Assembly (NCBI GenBank): GCA_021817125.1
Contig: JAKAWC010000005.1
Coordinates: 1 to 46,676 of the forward strand
Source of the DNA: Microcaldota archaeon
GTDB taxonomy: Archaea > Micrarchaeota > Micrarchaeia > Micrarchaeales > CABMGC01
Reading direction: 5' to 3'
Length of the DNA stretch: 46,676 nucleotides
In this document: piece after piece, positions 15,417 through 23,586 of the stretch
How the letters are laid out: each line of letters begins with the position of its first letter
Position numbering within the stretch: the stretch's first letter is position 1
Position numbers and translations under genes: made by a program
The notes under the pieces: model-generated
Told to the model about the DNA's origin: nothing
What the model saw: only the letters and a program-made list of their open reading frames with translations
The model's database searches: none

Positions 15417-16798
15417 CGCTTCCTGTTCTTATAGACGTTGTAACTAAGAAGGGCGGAAAGCGCCTTGACGGCAGCGGCAGGCGAGTCGTAAACAGGCAAA
15501 CCGGCGCTCTCCATGAGTACCTTATGCATTTCGGTGTACTGCGCTCCGACGCTCACCACAATCATAGGCTTATCCATATTGTCCTTGAAACGGACGAGCT
15601 CGGCAGCCAGCTTTGAATCTGCTCCTGGCGTCTGGAAAAGTGCAACCACCACGAACATATCTATCCCCGGGTCATTCCTAAGAGCCTCAATTGCTGTGCC
15701 ATATCTCTGATAGTCTGCATCACCGGCAAGGTCCAGTGGGTTCCTGATACTGACAATGCTCGGCATCGCCTTCCTTAATGCCTTCTGGGCGGTCGCGCTG
15801 AAAACGCCCATCTTCAAGTTAGGTGATGAGGCCAAGGCATCGGTCACCAGGACTCCCGCCCCCCCTCCGTTAGTTATTACCGCCACGTGGTTTCCTTTCG
15901 GAGGTGGCTCGGAGACTAGCACTTTTGCGTAGTAGAGCAGGTCGCTCAGGTCGTCGGCTATTATGAATCCAAACTGCCGGAACAGCGCAAGATATGTTTC
16001 AAAGTCTCCTGCAAGCGCTGCGGTGTGTGAGTGCGCAGCCGCCTGCCCCTCTGCGGTCTTGCCTGCCTTCAGGACCACCACGGGCTTCTTCCCCGCGGTC
16101 TTCCTAGCAACATCCAGGAACGCCTTGCCGCGTTTCACCCCTTCAAGATACATCACGATTACTTTTGTATCCTTATCGTTCATGAGATATTCGAGTATGT
16201 CCGCTTCGTCGACATAAGTTGCATTTCCATAAGATATGAACTTGGAGAGGCCGAAACCCTCCCCCGAAATAAGGTCAAGTATGGTGCTTCCTACCGCGCC
16301 ACTCTGTGCCATGAAGCTGACCCCGCCTATTGACGGTCTGCTCAGCTTGTAGGTCGGCAGGAACAACGTATCGACACGCGACCGAGGGTCCATGACTCCA
16401 AGACAGTTCGGGCCGATCATGGGCATCTTGTACTTCATTGCAATCTGCCCTATCTTCTCCTCCAGCTCAGTGTTTCCTACTTCTGCGAACCCCCCGCTTA
16501 CCACCACAACCGACCTTACCCCCGCCTTTCCACATTCCTCCAGCACACCGGGCACGAACGGCGCAGGTATCGCTATGACTGCCAGATCCACACTCTTCTT
16601 TATCTGGTCCACGTTCTTGTACGTCTTAAGCCCAAGGATGTCTTCGCCGCTCTTATTTACCGGATATAGCTCCCCATCATAGCCTGCATTTATGTAATTC
16701 TGGAGGATTACGTGCCCCACCTTATCCGGGTCCCTAGATGCACCTATGACCGCGACGCTTTTCGGGTTCATTATTTGGGCAAGGTCGACTCTAGACAT
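15413..16798 (-). CDS. acdA: ADP-forming acetyl/acyl-CoA synthetase, alpha subunit
   Basis: At 461 residues, this has the CoA-binding Rossmann domain (SVAVIGASRDPDKVGHVILQN), the succinyl-CoA-ligase-like domain (MIGPNCLGVMDP), and the region AAAHSHTAALAGDFE with the phospho-accepting histidine. The enzyme converts acyl-CoA + ADP + Pi to acid + CoA + ATP and is the main archaeal route for ATP from acetyl-CoA. It starts 4 bases after the beta-subunit stop, so the two subunits are translated together. It fits a fermentative, host-associated or acetate-producing metabolism (inference). Confidence 0.93.
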   Translation of the reverse strand: MSRVDLAQIMNPKSVAVIGASRDPDKVGHVILQNYINAGYDGELYPVNKSGEDILGLKTYKNVDQIKKSVDLAVIAIPAPFVPGVLEECGKAGVRSVVVVSGGFAEVGNTELEEKIGQIAMKYKMPMIGPNCLGVMDPRSRVDTLFLPTYKLSRPSIGGVSFMAQSGAVGSTILDLISGEGFGLSKFISYGNATYVDEADILEYLMNDKDTKVIVMYLEGVKRGKAFLDVARKTAGKKPVVVLKAGKTAEGQAAAHSHTAALAGDFETYLALFRQFGFIIADDLSDLLYYAKVLVSEPPPKGNHVAVITNGGGAGVLVTDALASSPNLKMGVFSATAQKALRKAMPSIVSIRNPLDLAGDADYQRYGTAIEALRNDPGIDMFVVVALFQTPGADSKLAAELVRFKDNMDKPMIVVSVGAQYTEMHKVLMESAGLPVYDSPAAAVKALSALLSYNVYKNRKR

Positions 16799-16802
16799 AG
16801 AT

Positions 16803-17417
16803 TCACTTCAAGATCCTGATATCAACAACGTCATAGCCATGTTCATGCATTATCACTGGGTTCAAGTCCAGTTCCTTCACGTCGTCGTTGGCAACGAGGA
16901 ACTTAGAGACCTTCATGAGCAGATCAACAACAAGTCTCTTTGTCTTGCCATTGTAAGTTATCATGTCTTTTGACCTGAGCTGCTCTATCATCTGCTCCGC
17001 ATCATAACTCGTGATTGGACATATCCTCAATGCAAAGTCCTTAAACGCCTCTACGTATATCCCTCCGAGGCCCAGCATGATTACCGGCCCGAACTGGGCG
17101 TCCATCCGACCGCCGATTATAGCTTCGACGCCAGAATGGGCCATCTTCTGGACTACGATGTCGTAAGGTTTCAGCCACGCAGCCTTCTTCTTCAGCACGC
17201 CGAATGCAGCCGCAACCTCCTTATCACCACGAAGATCGAGTTTCACAAGCCCGGCCTTTGTCTTGTGCAGTGCTTTCGGCGAGAGGACCTTCATCGCTAT
17301 CGGCTTGCCATCGGAGAACGAGACCGCATCCGAAGAGGTCTTCACATACCTGCTTTCCACGCTCTTTACCCCATATCGCTCGAGAAGTTTTTTCGCGGCG
17401 AGGTAGTCGAGAAGCGT
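16803..17417 (-). CDS. acdB: ADP-forming acetyl/acyl-CoA synthetase, beta subunit (ATP-grasp), start codon apparently ACG
   Basis: The ATP-grasp subunit shows IAMKVLSPKALHKTKAG, AHSGVEAIIGGRMDAQFGP and MLGLGGIYVEAF. The track starts it at a GTG (17360), but the same frame stays open upstream and encodes LLDYLAAKKLLERYGVKS, which matches the conserved beta-subunit N-terminus. No ATG, GTG or TTG exists in that frame between the upstream in-frame TAA and 17360. The best-placed codon is ACG at 17415-17417, 4 bases after a Shine-Dalgarno-like AGGTGA. I therefore extend the CDS to 17417 (204 residues). Alternatives are sequence error (ATG read as ACG) or an N-terminally shortened protein. Confidence 0.85.
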   Translation of the reverse strand, partial: TLLDYLAAKKLLERYGVKSVESRYVKTSSDAVSFSDGKPIAMKVLSPKALHKTKAGLVKLDLRGDKEVAAAFGVLKKKAAWLKPYDIVVQKMAHSGVEAIIGGRMDAQFGPVIMLGLGGIYVEAFKDFALRICPITSYDAEQMIEQLRSKDMITYNGKTKRLVVDLLMKVSKFLVANDDVKELDLNPVIMHEHGYDVVDIRILK

Positions 17418-17427
17418 TTCGTCACCT

Positions 17428-18096
17428 TCAGATAGTGATGTAGCCCTGCGAGTTTAACACATACAGCAGCACTCCGATTAGGATTACTATCACCAGTACA
17501 ATGAGAGTGGTCTTGCCGATACCCCCTTTCTTCTGGATCGGCATACCTTGCTGTCCATGCTCGGATATCGCCTGTGGGACCGCCTGCCCTCCTATCTGTT
17601 GTGTGGTTGGCATCTGGCCCGCAGGCACCGTCACTTTCTGTTCGACCTTTGCCCGTAGGAATCCCTGCTCGGTAAGCATGATGAATACCGCACCGTTCTT
17701 CGCTTCGTAGGTGGTGAACCCCTGTTTGTCCAGCTTGTAGAGCCTGAGCGCAAGGTCCTTCGACCTGAGGTTCAAGGTGCTTCCAAGATCTGCAGGTATC
17801 CTCTTGCCACCTGAAAGCTGCATCAGTATCGACTCGTCCAGTTTGTCGAAAGGTTCAGTCGCCTTCACATCCGCCTCTGTGAGCAACATCTTGCCAGCGT
17901 CAGTGAGCTGTATTGTTGTCGGACCTGGAAATGTCGCGGTGAAGTCTATCAGCCCCTTCTGCTTAAGGCCACCGGCAAGGTTCGACGCATCAAAGATGGA
18001 TGCGTTTATCATGCCCCCAATCTTCTCAAGCACCATGTTCGGGGTGATCTTCAGCAGTACCACAAGGTCCAGAAAATTAACATCCTCTACCGTCAT
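17428..18096 (-). CDS. Tail-anchored membrane protein with tandem winged-helix-like domains
   Basis: The 222-residue protein has two repeats of similar design, residues about 5-75 (LDLVVLLKITPNMVLEKIGG...AGKMLLTEA) and 80-150 (DESILMQLSGGKRIPADLGS...TEQGFLRA). Each ends in a 'T-x-x-G-x-x-x-L/A' strand typical of wHTH wings. A Gln/Pro-rich linker and a single C-terminal helix TLIVLVIVILIGVLLYVL follow, with nine residues after it, making a tail anchor with the DNA-binding-like part in the cytoplasm. It precedes acdB by 10 bases on the same strand and likely shares its mRNA. Function unknown; a membrane-bound regulator is a guess. Confidence 0.6.
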   Translation of the reverse strand: MTVEDVNFLDLVVLLKITPNMVLEKIGGMINASIFDASNLAGGLKQKGLIDFTATFPGPTTIQLTDAGKMLLTEADVKATEPFDKLDESILMQLSGGKRIPADLGSTLNLRSKDLALRLYKLDKQGFTTYEAKNGAVFIMLTEQGFLRAKVEQKVTVPAGQMPTTQQIGGQAVPQAISEHGQQGMPIQKKGGIGKTTLIVLVIVILIGVLLYVLNSQGYITI

Positions 18097-18135
18097 AAAA
18101 TCATTCTTCGGAAGCCGTATTTACATCTACACAGG

Positions 18136-18145
18136 TTTATTTATA
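18136..18145 (+). promoter_or_regulatory. TATA-like box for the aCPSF2-like gene
   Basis: TTTATTTATA lies about 46-55 bases upstream of the proposed TTG start at 18191, giving a leader of about 25 bases. It supports initiation here rather than at the track's far-upstream start (17777), which lies antisense inside the neighbouring gene. Confidence 0.45.
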
Positions 18146-18190
18146 CCTTGTCGTGTATTATCTACTCAGCTTTTAACGATAAGTGATCGG

Positions 18191-19444
18191 TTGGAGATAC
18201 AACTTCTGGGTGGCGCAAGCGAGGTAGGCAGATCGGCAATCCTGCTAAAGGACTCCAAGAACATACTTCTTGACTACGGTGTGAAGATTGACGGCAAGAC
18301 GGAGTACCCGATGAGCGCAGGAAGAGTCGATGCTTTCGTGTTGAGCCACGCCCACCTTGACCACTCGGGCAACGGACCCGCGCTGTACAACGCGCACTCG
18401 CCGCAAACTTTCGGCACGGAGCCGACGCGCAGGCTCTCCGAGCTGCTCCTCGAGGACTCGATGAAGATAAACAGGGCGAAGCACGAGAGACCACCATTCT
18501 TCTCAAAACAGATGAAACATTTCCTTGACAAGTTCATACCCTGCAAGTTCGGGTCGGTAAAAGATTTTGCTGGAGAGTACTTCATAACGCTCAACGATGC
18601 AGGACACATCTGCGGAAGCTCGGTAACCACCATCGAGAAGGGCAGGACCGGAAAGAAGCTGGTCTACACCGGCGACTTCAAGCTCGGGGACCAGTTCCTC
18701 CAGAGACCCGCGGAGATAGTCGAGAGCGATGTGCTGGTCATAGAATCTACGTATGCGACAAGGGAGCATCCGGACAAGAACGAAGTAGTCAAGAAGTTCA
18801 TAGCCGAAGTAAAGGAAGGCGTGGATAACGGCGAGACCGTCCTCCTGCCCTGTTTTGCAGTAGGAAGGTCGCAGGAGATACTCGCCGCGCTATACCAGCA
18901 CGGGCTGATAGAGTACACCTACCTCGATGGCATGGCCAAGGCCGCCACCGAGATAGTCATGAGCTTCCCCGACTTCACACACAACAAAGAGCTGCTCGCT
19001 TCGGCCATGAAGCATGCAATGTGGATAGGCATGGGGCACCAGCGCAAACATGCTCTGGACGGGCCAAGCGTTATAGTCACGACAAGCGGGATGCTCAGCG
19101 GCGGGCCGGTGCTGGACTACATAACGAAGCTGAAGGAGAACTCAAGGATAATCCTGACTGGCTACCAGGCGGAGGACACCAACGGCAGGCGGCTCATGGA
19201 AGGCAAGCCGATAATAATAGACGGAAAGAAGCACCTGATAAAATCGCCGTTGTCGTTCTATGACTTCTCAGCGCATGCTGGCAAGAAAGACCTGTACGAA
19301 TACGTGCGGAAGTCCAACCCGGAGACGATAATATGCGTCCACGGTGACGAGGACAACTCGCGTGCCTTTGCAGACCAGCTCAAGCTTGAAGGATTCGATG
19401 CCAACGCCCCACAAGTGGGAGAAAGAATAAAAGTAAACTTCTAA
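18191..19444 (+). CDS. Beta-CASP metallo-beta-lactamase ribonuclease (aCPSF2/aRNase J-like)
   Basis: From TTG at 18191 the protein has 417 residues. It holds SHAHLDHSGN (HxHxDH), TLNDAGHICGSS, YTGDFKLGDQ, VIESTYA, the beta-CASP motif segment CFAVGRSQEIL, VTTSGMLSGGP and FSAHAGKKDL. It lacks the N-terminal KH domains of aCPSF1/FttA, so it fits the shorter aCPSF2 or archaeal RNase J group, with endo- and/or 5'-3' exoribonuclease activity. The start is chosen because LEIQLLGGASEVGRSA is the conserved beginning and AGTGAT precedes the TTG. The track's 555-residue version adds 138 unrelated residues antisense to the wHTH gene. Confidence 0.9.
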   Translation: MEIQLLGGASEVGRSAILLKDSKNILLDYGVKIDGKTEYPMSAGRVDAFVLSHAHLDHSGNGPALYNAHSPQTFGTEPTRRLSELLLEDSMKINRAKHERPPFFSKQMKHFLDKFIPCKFGSVKDFAGEYFITLNDAGHICGSSVTTIEKGRTGKKLVYTGDFKLGDQFLQRPAEIVESDVLVIESTYATREHPDKNEVVKKFIAEVKEGVDNGETVLLPCFAVGRSQEILAALYQHGLIEYTYLDGMAKAATEIVMSFPDFTHNKELLASAMKHAMWIGMGHQRKHALDGPSVIVTTSGMLSGGPVLDYITKLKENSRIILTGYQAEDTNGRRLMEGKPIIIDGKKHLIKSPLSFYDFSAHAGKKDLYEYVRKSNPETIICVHGDEDNSRAFADQLKLEGFDANAPQVGERIKVNF

Positions 19445-19461
19445 TAAGAAGCGAATGGCGA

Positions 19462-19809
19462 TTACTCGTCTTCAGGGACGTAGTCATCTTCCGGTTCCGC
19501 ATCGCTTCCGCCAGCGCCCTTCTCCACAACTTCGATTTTGCCGAACTTGCCTGTAGAAAGCTGTGGGTTTCCACGAAACTCGCTAACGTATCCGTTGACG
19601 ACTCGTATCTTGTCTCCCTTACCAACTGTTTCTATGTCCTTGCCCCACAATGAAAAGGCGATGCTTCCAGTGTCATCCTTAAGGGTAACGTTTGCGACGT
19701 TCAGTCTCTTTCCGAACTTAGTGATGACCTCTCTCGGTTCCTGCTTTTCAGCGACGGTAGCCTCAACTGTGACATTGCTTGCTCCCGCTTTCAGTTCATT
19801 TATTTTCAT
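19462..19809 (-). CDS. ssb: Single-stranded DNA-binding protein, single OB fold with acidic tail
   Basis: With the ATG at 19809, just behind GGTGGTATA, the product is 115 residues. It is an OB fold (NVTVEATVAEKQEPREVIT...VANVTLKDDTGSIAFSLWGKD...GYVSEFRGNPQLSTGKFGKIEVVEKG) followed by an acidic flexible tail, EPEDDYVPEDE. The layout resembles crenarchaeal SSB (Sulfolobus) and single-OB RPA-like proteins. It protects ssDNA, and the tail would recruit partners. The track's start, 35 residues upstream, lies beyond the promoter-like AACTATATAATGC and is unlikely. Confidence 0.85.
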   Translation of the reverse strand: MKINELKAGASNVTVEATVAEKQEPREVITKFGKRLNVANVTLKDDTGSIAFSLWGKDIETVGKGDKIRVVNGYVSEFRGNPQLSTGKFGKIEVVEKGAGGSDAEPEDDYVPEDE

Positions 19810-19955
19810 TATACCACCAAAATGGCATAAGAGCATTATATAGTTAATTATAATAATGTTTGCGCAATTTTTCCAAAAACTTCCACTAATCCTGCAGCAT
19901 CCGGGACAGTTCACTGGAAAGCTTTTTATACTATGTAAGACATTATCATTCCTCG

Positions 19956-21470
19956 ATGTCAGTCAAAGTACAGTCTAGTGCAGACGCCGCCGCATCAAGG
20001 GCAATATGCAGGCAGGCACGCGCTGGAAACGTTGTCACGCTCCCTCTAGCGAACATATTCAGCGCAAAAGAGCAGGAAGCCGCCTGGGTTACCAGCATGA
20101 GCGTCGAATTCTATCCAACAATGATAGGGAAGCAGACACGGGCAAAAGCCGACGCATTGTACCCACAAGCTACAGTCAGGACCAGCATCCAAAACCTTCT
20201 AGGGTTCCCAGTACAGGAAGGGGAGAAAGTCAAGAACGCAATCGACGCAGAAGAGTTCTTCGAAGCCGTCAAGAAGCATGTCAAACTAGATTACGAAACA
20301 ACGTTCATACTATCCGAGAACAAGCAAGAGATGGAGGTAAGGATAAACCAGTACTCGTATATGATACGCATAGCCCTGCTGCCAACATTCGATTTTACCA
20401 TACGTGGCATGCACACAACGCACATAATGCCCGGGAATGCAGCCCAAGAGCTCAGGACGATGTGCAAGGTCCTCCAGGGCTGTCTAAATGCCATGCACGG
20501 GATACTTGAGATCCCCCCAACCCATAATTATGATTATGCAGTCTCCACTGGCGCGCTGCTTGCCATGCAACCTGCGCAGCAGCCAAGACGGGTAAAAGTG
20601 AGGAATGCGCCAAATGCAGCAAAAGGCAAAGCCGACGCAGAGGTAAATCCATTTGATGTAGTAGGCGGGTATGCCGAAGTCAAGGCCACGATGGAAGAAC
20701 TTGCATCAGGTCTTGTGAATCCGCAGGTATATGCTCTATTCGACACGCCAGCCCCACGCGGCTTACTGCTGTGCGGCCCTCCTGGAACTGGCAAGACCTC
20801 GCTGGTAAAAGCGATGGCAAAGATAGCCAAGGCACGCATTGAGATAATACGCTCCAACGACATATCTACCATGTGGTACGGGGAGAGCGAGCGCAAGATC
20901 AATGAGTTGTTTGAAAGGGCTGCAAAGAACGCACCTACGATAATCGTGTTTGACGAGATAGACGCCATGGCTGGGCAAAGAGACCACATACACGAAGCGT
21001 CGCAGAAAGTGCTCAGCATCATACTTCAGAAGATGGATGGGATGGAGGAGCTTAACGGAGTGCTGGTCGTGGCTACGACGAACAGGAAAGACTCCCTAGA
21101 CCAAGCAATACTCCGCCCCGGGCGGTTTGACCGGATAATAGACGTCCCATTGCCTGACGTCAAGGCAAGGGCGGACATATTTAGGATACACCTCAAAGGA
21201 AAACCGCTAGCAACCAACATCGATTACCAGCAGCTTGCCAAGGATAGTGAGGGGATGAGTGGCGCAGACATAATGGGTGTCGTATCAAAAGTGTTAGAGC
21301 CCCGGATAAGGGCAGAGCTCAGAAGGAGTGTGATGGACACGCAGAGGGATGCTGGAATGACGACCCCACGGCCTGCCCCCTCCCCTATCACGCTGCAGGA
21401 ACTACTCTCGGTATTGCAGGCCAGGTCGCGGAAAACTCTGCCGGAAGCGGCAAAGCGGTCGTACGCATAA
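19956..21470 (+). CDS. AAA-family ATPase (classical AAA clade)
   Basis: The 504-residue protein has an unrecognised N-terminal half (about 215 residues, mixed alpha/beta, no coiled coil or membrane helix). A single AAA module follows with GPPGTGKTSLVKA (Walker A), IIVFDEIDAM (Walker B), ATTNRKD (sensor 1) and the second region of homology LDQAILRPGRFDRII with both arginine fingers. A C-terminal helical lid carries SGADIMGVV. PAN's coiled coil and OB domain and Cdc48's two modules are absent. Possible substrates are unknown. TTTTTATACTATG at 19923-19935 is a TATA candidate about 21-33 bases before the ATG, implying a leaderless mRNA. Confidence 0.8.
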   Translation: MSVKVQSSADAAASRAICRQARAGNVVTLPLANIFSAKEQEAAWVTSMSVEFYPTMIGKQTRAKADALYPQATVRTSIQNLLGFPVQEGEKVKNAIDAEEFFEAVKKHVKLDYETTFILSENKQEMEVRINQYSYMIRIALLPTFDFTIRGMHTTHIMPGNAAQELRTMCKVLQGCLNAMHGILEIPPTHNYDYAVSTGALLAMQPAQQPRRVKVRNAPNAAKGKADAEVNPFDVVGGYAEVKATMEELASGLVNPQVYALFDTPAPRGLLLCGPPGTGKTSLVKAMAKIAKARIEIIRSNDISTMWYGESERKINELFERAAKNAPTIIVFDEIDAMAGQRDHIHEASQKVLSIILQKMDGMEELNGVLVVATTNRKDSLDQAILRPGRFDRIIDVPLPDVKARADIFRIHLKGKPLATNIDYQQLAKDSEGMSGADIMGVVSKVLEPRIRAELRRSVMDTQRDAGMTTPRPAPSPITLQELLSVLQARSRKTLPEAAKRSYA

Positions 21471-21510
21471 CCTCCCTCTTTTTAAATTTCTTCATCACTA
21501 TCTCGGTCAT

Positions 21511-22425
21511 ATGCGGTTCAAAAATAGGGCCTTTAGGCGTAATAGACTCCAATCAGCGATGGAGTACCTTATGACATACGGCTGGGCGATACTAATCATC
21601 GCGGTCGTCCTCGGCGCACTCTTCCAGCTTGGCATATTCAATGCGAATAACTTTGCAGTGAAGGCTCCGCCTGGCAGCTGCCAGGCTTACCGACCAAACG
21701 GGCCAGGCACTCCTGTGCAGGGGTTGGAAGGGGAATGCACCAATGCATTACCACAGTATGTGGCGCAGTTCGGTGGGACGGGATATATACAGATTACAAG
21801 CTTGATTGGGGCGCCAGTTGGCAATTCTCAAAGGACAATGACGGCATGGGTCTATGTCCCGATAACCAATGCTTATAATGGCATCGTTGGGTATGGCGAA
21901 GGCGTCGCTTCGTTGGCATTCACTGCATTTGCAGATAATGCTTACGGGGGCACCATATGCATAGATGCATGGGGTAGCAGCGGCCAGTGTGGCGGCGGAT
22001 ACAATTTTCCTGCAGGTACATGGACATTTCTTGCAGCGACATACAATGGAGTAACATTGGAAGGGTATACTGCGTATGGCGGCCAGGTGTCCTCGTTTAA
22101 TGCGGGTTCTGGCCCCCTGAATACAATAAGTGTATCTGCATCAACTCCTTTTTTCATAGCATTCCGCACAGGCACACCTTCCCTAGTCGGGAGCGTTTCT
22201 GGGGTACAGTTGTATAATTCATCACTCTCCCCGGCAGAAGTCAACGCGCTCTATAGCGAGGGAATCGGCGGCGCCCCGGTAAAACCGCAGAACCTAGTGG
22301 GCTGGTGGCCGCTCAACGGCAATGCAAACGACTACAGTGGGAACAACAACAACGGTGCGCCAAACACTCCCGGGGCGGTAATCTACACTAGCGCCTGGGC
22401 GAGCCAGTACACTGGGCCAGTCTGA
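21511..22425 (+). CDS. LamG-domain surface protein with class III (type IV pilin-like) signal, paralogue 1
   Basis: The 304-residue protein starts MRFKNRAFRRNRL then QSAMEYLMTYGWAILIIAVV, the class III signal peptide of archaeal pilin-like proteins: a basic leader, cleavage before the Q and a hydrophobic assembly helix. The rest is a concanavalin/LamG-like beta sandwich (YIQITSLIGAPVG...MTAWVYVP...VSGVQLYNSSLSPAEVNALYSEGIGGAPV) and the shared C-terminal module LVGWWPLNGNANDYSGNN...SQYTGPV. It should be processed by a prepilin peptidase and displayed on the surface, probably binding glycans or other cells. TTTTTAAATTTC lies about 25 bases upstream. Confidence 0.82.
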   Translation: MRFKNRAFRRNRLQSAMEYLMTYGWAILIIAVVLGALFQLGIFNANNFAVKAPPGSCQAYRPNGPGTPVQGLEGECTNALPQYVAQFGGTGYIQITSLIGAPVGNSQRTMTAWVYVPITNAYNGIVGYGEGVASLAFTAFADNAYGGTICIDAWGSSGQCGGGYNFPAGTWTFLAATYNGVTLEGYTAYGGQVSSFNAGSGPLNTISVSASTPFFIAFRTGTPSLVGSVSGVQLYNSSLSPAEVNALYSEGIGGAPVKPQNLVGWWPLNGNANDYSGNNNNGAPNTPGAVIYTSAWASQYTGPV

Positions 22426-22445
22426 CATTCAATCACCGTATCCAA

Positions 22446-22712
22446 CTATCTCAGATACTCTTTGTTGCCGGCTAGGACCGGTACGGCCAGAATCTCCGGC
22501 ACCTTATAATCGTGAAGCCTCTTTATCTCAGCCTCGACCTTCTTGTAGTTGCTCTTCCTTGTCTTGATGAGCATGAGCCACTCCTTGTCCGACACCACCT
22601 TGCCCTTCCACAGGTACCTGCTTGTAATCGGCGATGTCACCCGAACGCACGCGGCAAGCTCCTTACCCACAAGCAACTCCGATATTCGGTCCAAGGTCTT
22701 CCTCTCGTTCAC
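22446..22712 (-). CDS. cutA: CutA1-like divalent-ion tolerance protein (start uncertain)
   Basis: The sequence ISELLVGKELAACVRVTSPI, SRYLWKGKVVSDKEWLMLIKT and LHDYKVPEILAVPVLAGNKEYL matches CutA1, a trimeric ferredoxin-like protein of about 105-110 residues. The GTG start at 22712 gives only 88 residues and cuts the first strand. The frame continues upstream with IFTT (ATA TTC ACG ACC) to an in-frame TAG, matching the family's N-terminal 'ivfTTv', but no canonical start codon is available. The role in metal handling is debated in the family. It ends the minus-strand Mrp-Orc1-Rpp30-Pop5 group. Confidence 0.85.
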   Translation of the reverse strand: MNERKTLDRISELLVGKELAACVRVTSPITSRYLWKGKVVSDKEWLMLIKTRKSNYKKVEAEIKRLHDYKVPEILAVPVLAGNKEYLR

Positions 22713-22743
22713 GGTCGTGAATATCTAGATATGCTGTTGTATG

Positions 22744-23073
22744 TCATCCGCCGTACAGCTTCTTGCACTCCGAGAGCAGCTTCCTCATCGTGCCGGATGT
22801 CCTTATGGTGTAGATTCCGATGTCTCTGTTCCCAAGTCTCCTGACGAACGACAGCGAGAGCAGGACGCTCCTCTCCGCTCCGCGGTTGACGCTCGCTATG
22901 AACGTGTTTCCTCCGCACATCGTCGCAACCCTAAAGTTCGCATCGGCGTACTGGTGTTCTCCCATGAATCCCATCAGCGCGCTCTCCAGCTCTCCGATCG
23001 CCCTGCGGTCTGCGGCATCAAAATCCCTTGACGTCTCGACCAGGATATAACGCAGCTTTCTCTTCAGTATCAT
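22744..23073 (-). CDS. rnp2: RNase P protein component Pop5 (Rnp2)
   Basis: The 109-residue protein begins MILKRKLRYILVE, the hallmark of archaeal Pop5/Rnp2, and has an RRM-like alpha/beta fold. It contains FRVATMCGGNTFIASVNR and a C-terminal helix TMRKLLSECKK. Pop5 pairs with Rpp30 as the catalytic-domain cofactor of the RNase P ribozyme that trims tRNA 5' leaders. Its start overlaps the rnp3 stop in an ATGA, the conserved archaeal arrangement, which supports both calls. Confidence 0.88.
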   Translation of the reverse strand: MILKRKLRYILVETSRDFDAADRRAIGELESALMGFMGEHQYADANFRVATMCGGNTFIASVNRGAERSVLLSLSFVRRLGNRDIGIYTIRTSGTMRKLLSECKKLYGG

Positions 23074-23561
23074 ACCACATCGCCTATCTTTTGCAGCATC
23101 GCCTTTGACTGCTCGTCGTTCGCTCCAAGATAAGATGCGAGCGCCGAAAGCTGCATCCTCGACAGCATCTGGTCCTTGTTCTGCGCCAGCGAGACCACAG
23201 CCACTTGGGCCCTGTACCTCAGAGCAGTCTTCAGCAGCCTCCTCATCCTGCCTATGCCCCTGAGCCTAGCTCTCTGGTCGTGCTGCATTATCTGCGACAG
23301 AGGCAGGACCACGAGCTTCCCATTCTCGTGTATCTCCTCAAGAGCCTTTCGTATGATAGATGAGTCATCGAAGATGAACCCGACGACGTCCCTGCTCTTG
23401 ACATGTCTCGCGACCGCATCCATGTTCTTCGCATAGATCACTGTCTTCTTCGTGTCGTTGCCCGCATTCAGCAATGCAACATCCTTCCCGACAATGAGCA
23501 CTCTTTTGTAGCCGAGGCGGCGCGCCAGCTTCTGGTCGACCCCCTCTGGCATGGCAACCAT
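23070..23561 (-). CDS. rnp3: RNase P protein component Rpp30 (Rnp3); true start probably an ATA at 23576
   Basis: The 163 residues from ATG 23561 show the Rpp30 TIM-barrel-like pattern: LARRLGYKRVLIVG, DVVGFIFDDSSIIRKALEEIHENGKLVVLPLSQIM, and RMRRLLKTALRYRAQVAVVSLAQ. The family normally begins with a 'yfDl' strand. Here IDYFD lies in frame just upstream of the ATG, starting at an ATA codon (23574-23576) that follows GGTGAT by 3 bases. No canonical start covers it. Translation may start at AUA, or at the ATG with a clipped strand. It is coupled to rnp2 by a 4-base overlap and follows orc1 closely. Confidence 0.82.
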   Translation of the reverse strand: MVAMPEGVDQKLARRLGYKRVLIVGKDVALLNAGNDTKKTVIYAKNMDAVARHVKSRDVVGFIFDDSSIIRKALEEIHENGKLVVLPLSQIMQHDQRARLRGIGRMRRLLKTALRYRAQVAVVSLAQNKDQMLSRMQLSALASYLGANDEQSKAMLQKIGDVV

Positions 23562-23586
23562 ATCAAAGTAGTCTATGCAATCACCG

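Noticed and set aside
17385-17400. -1 frameshift heptamer A-AAA-AAC near the acdB start
   Set aside because: It would need a GTG start with no ribosome-binding sequence and would replace conserved residues; ACG initiation or a base error is simpler.
17777-18190. N-terminal extension of the aCPSF2-like ORF
   Set aside because: It runs antisense to the membrane winged-helix gene, lies upstream of the TATA-like box, and precedes the conserved enzyme start.
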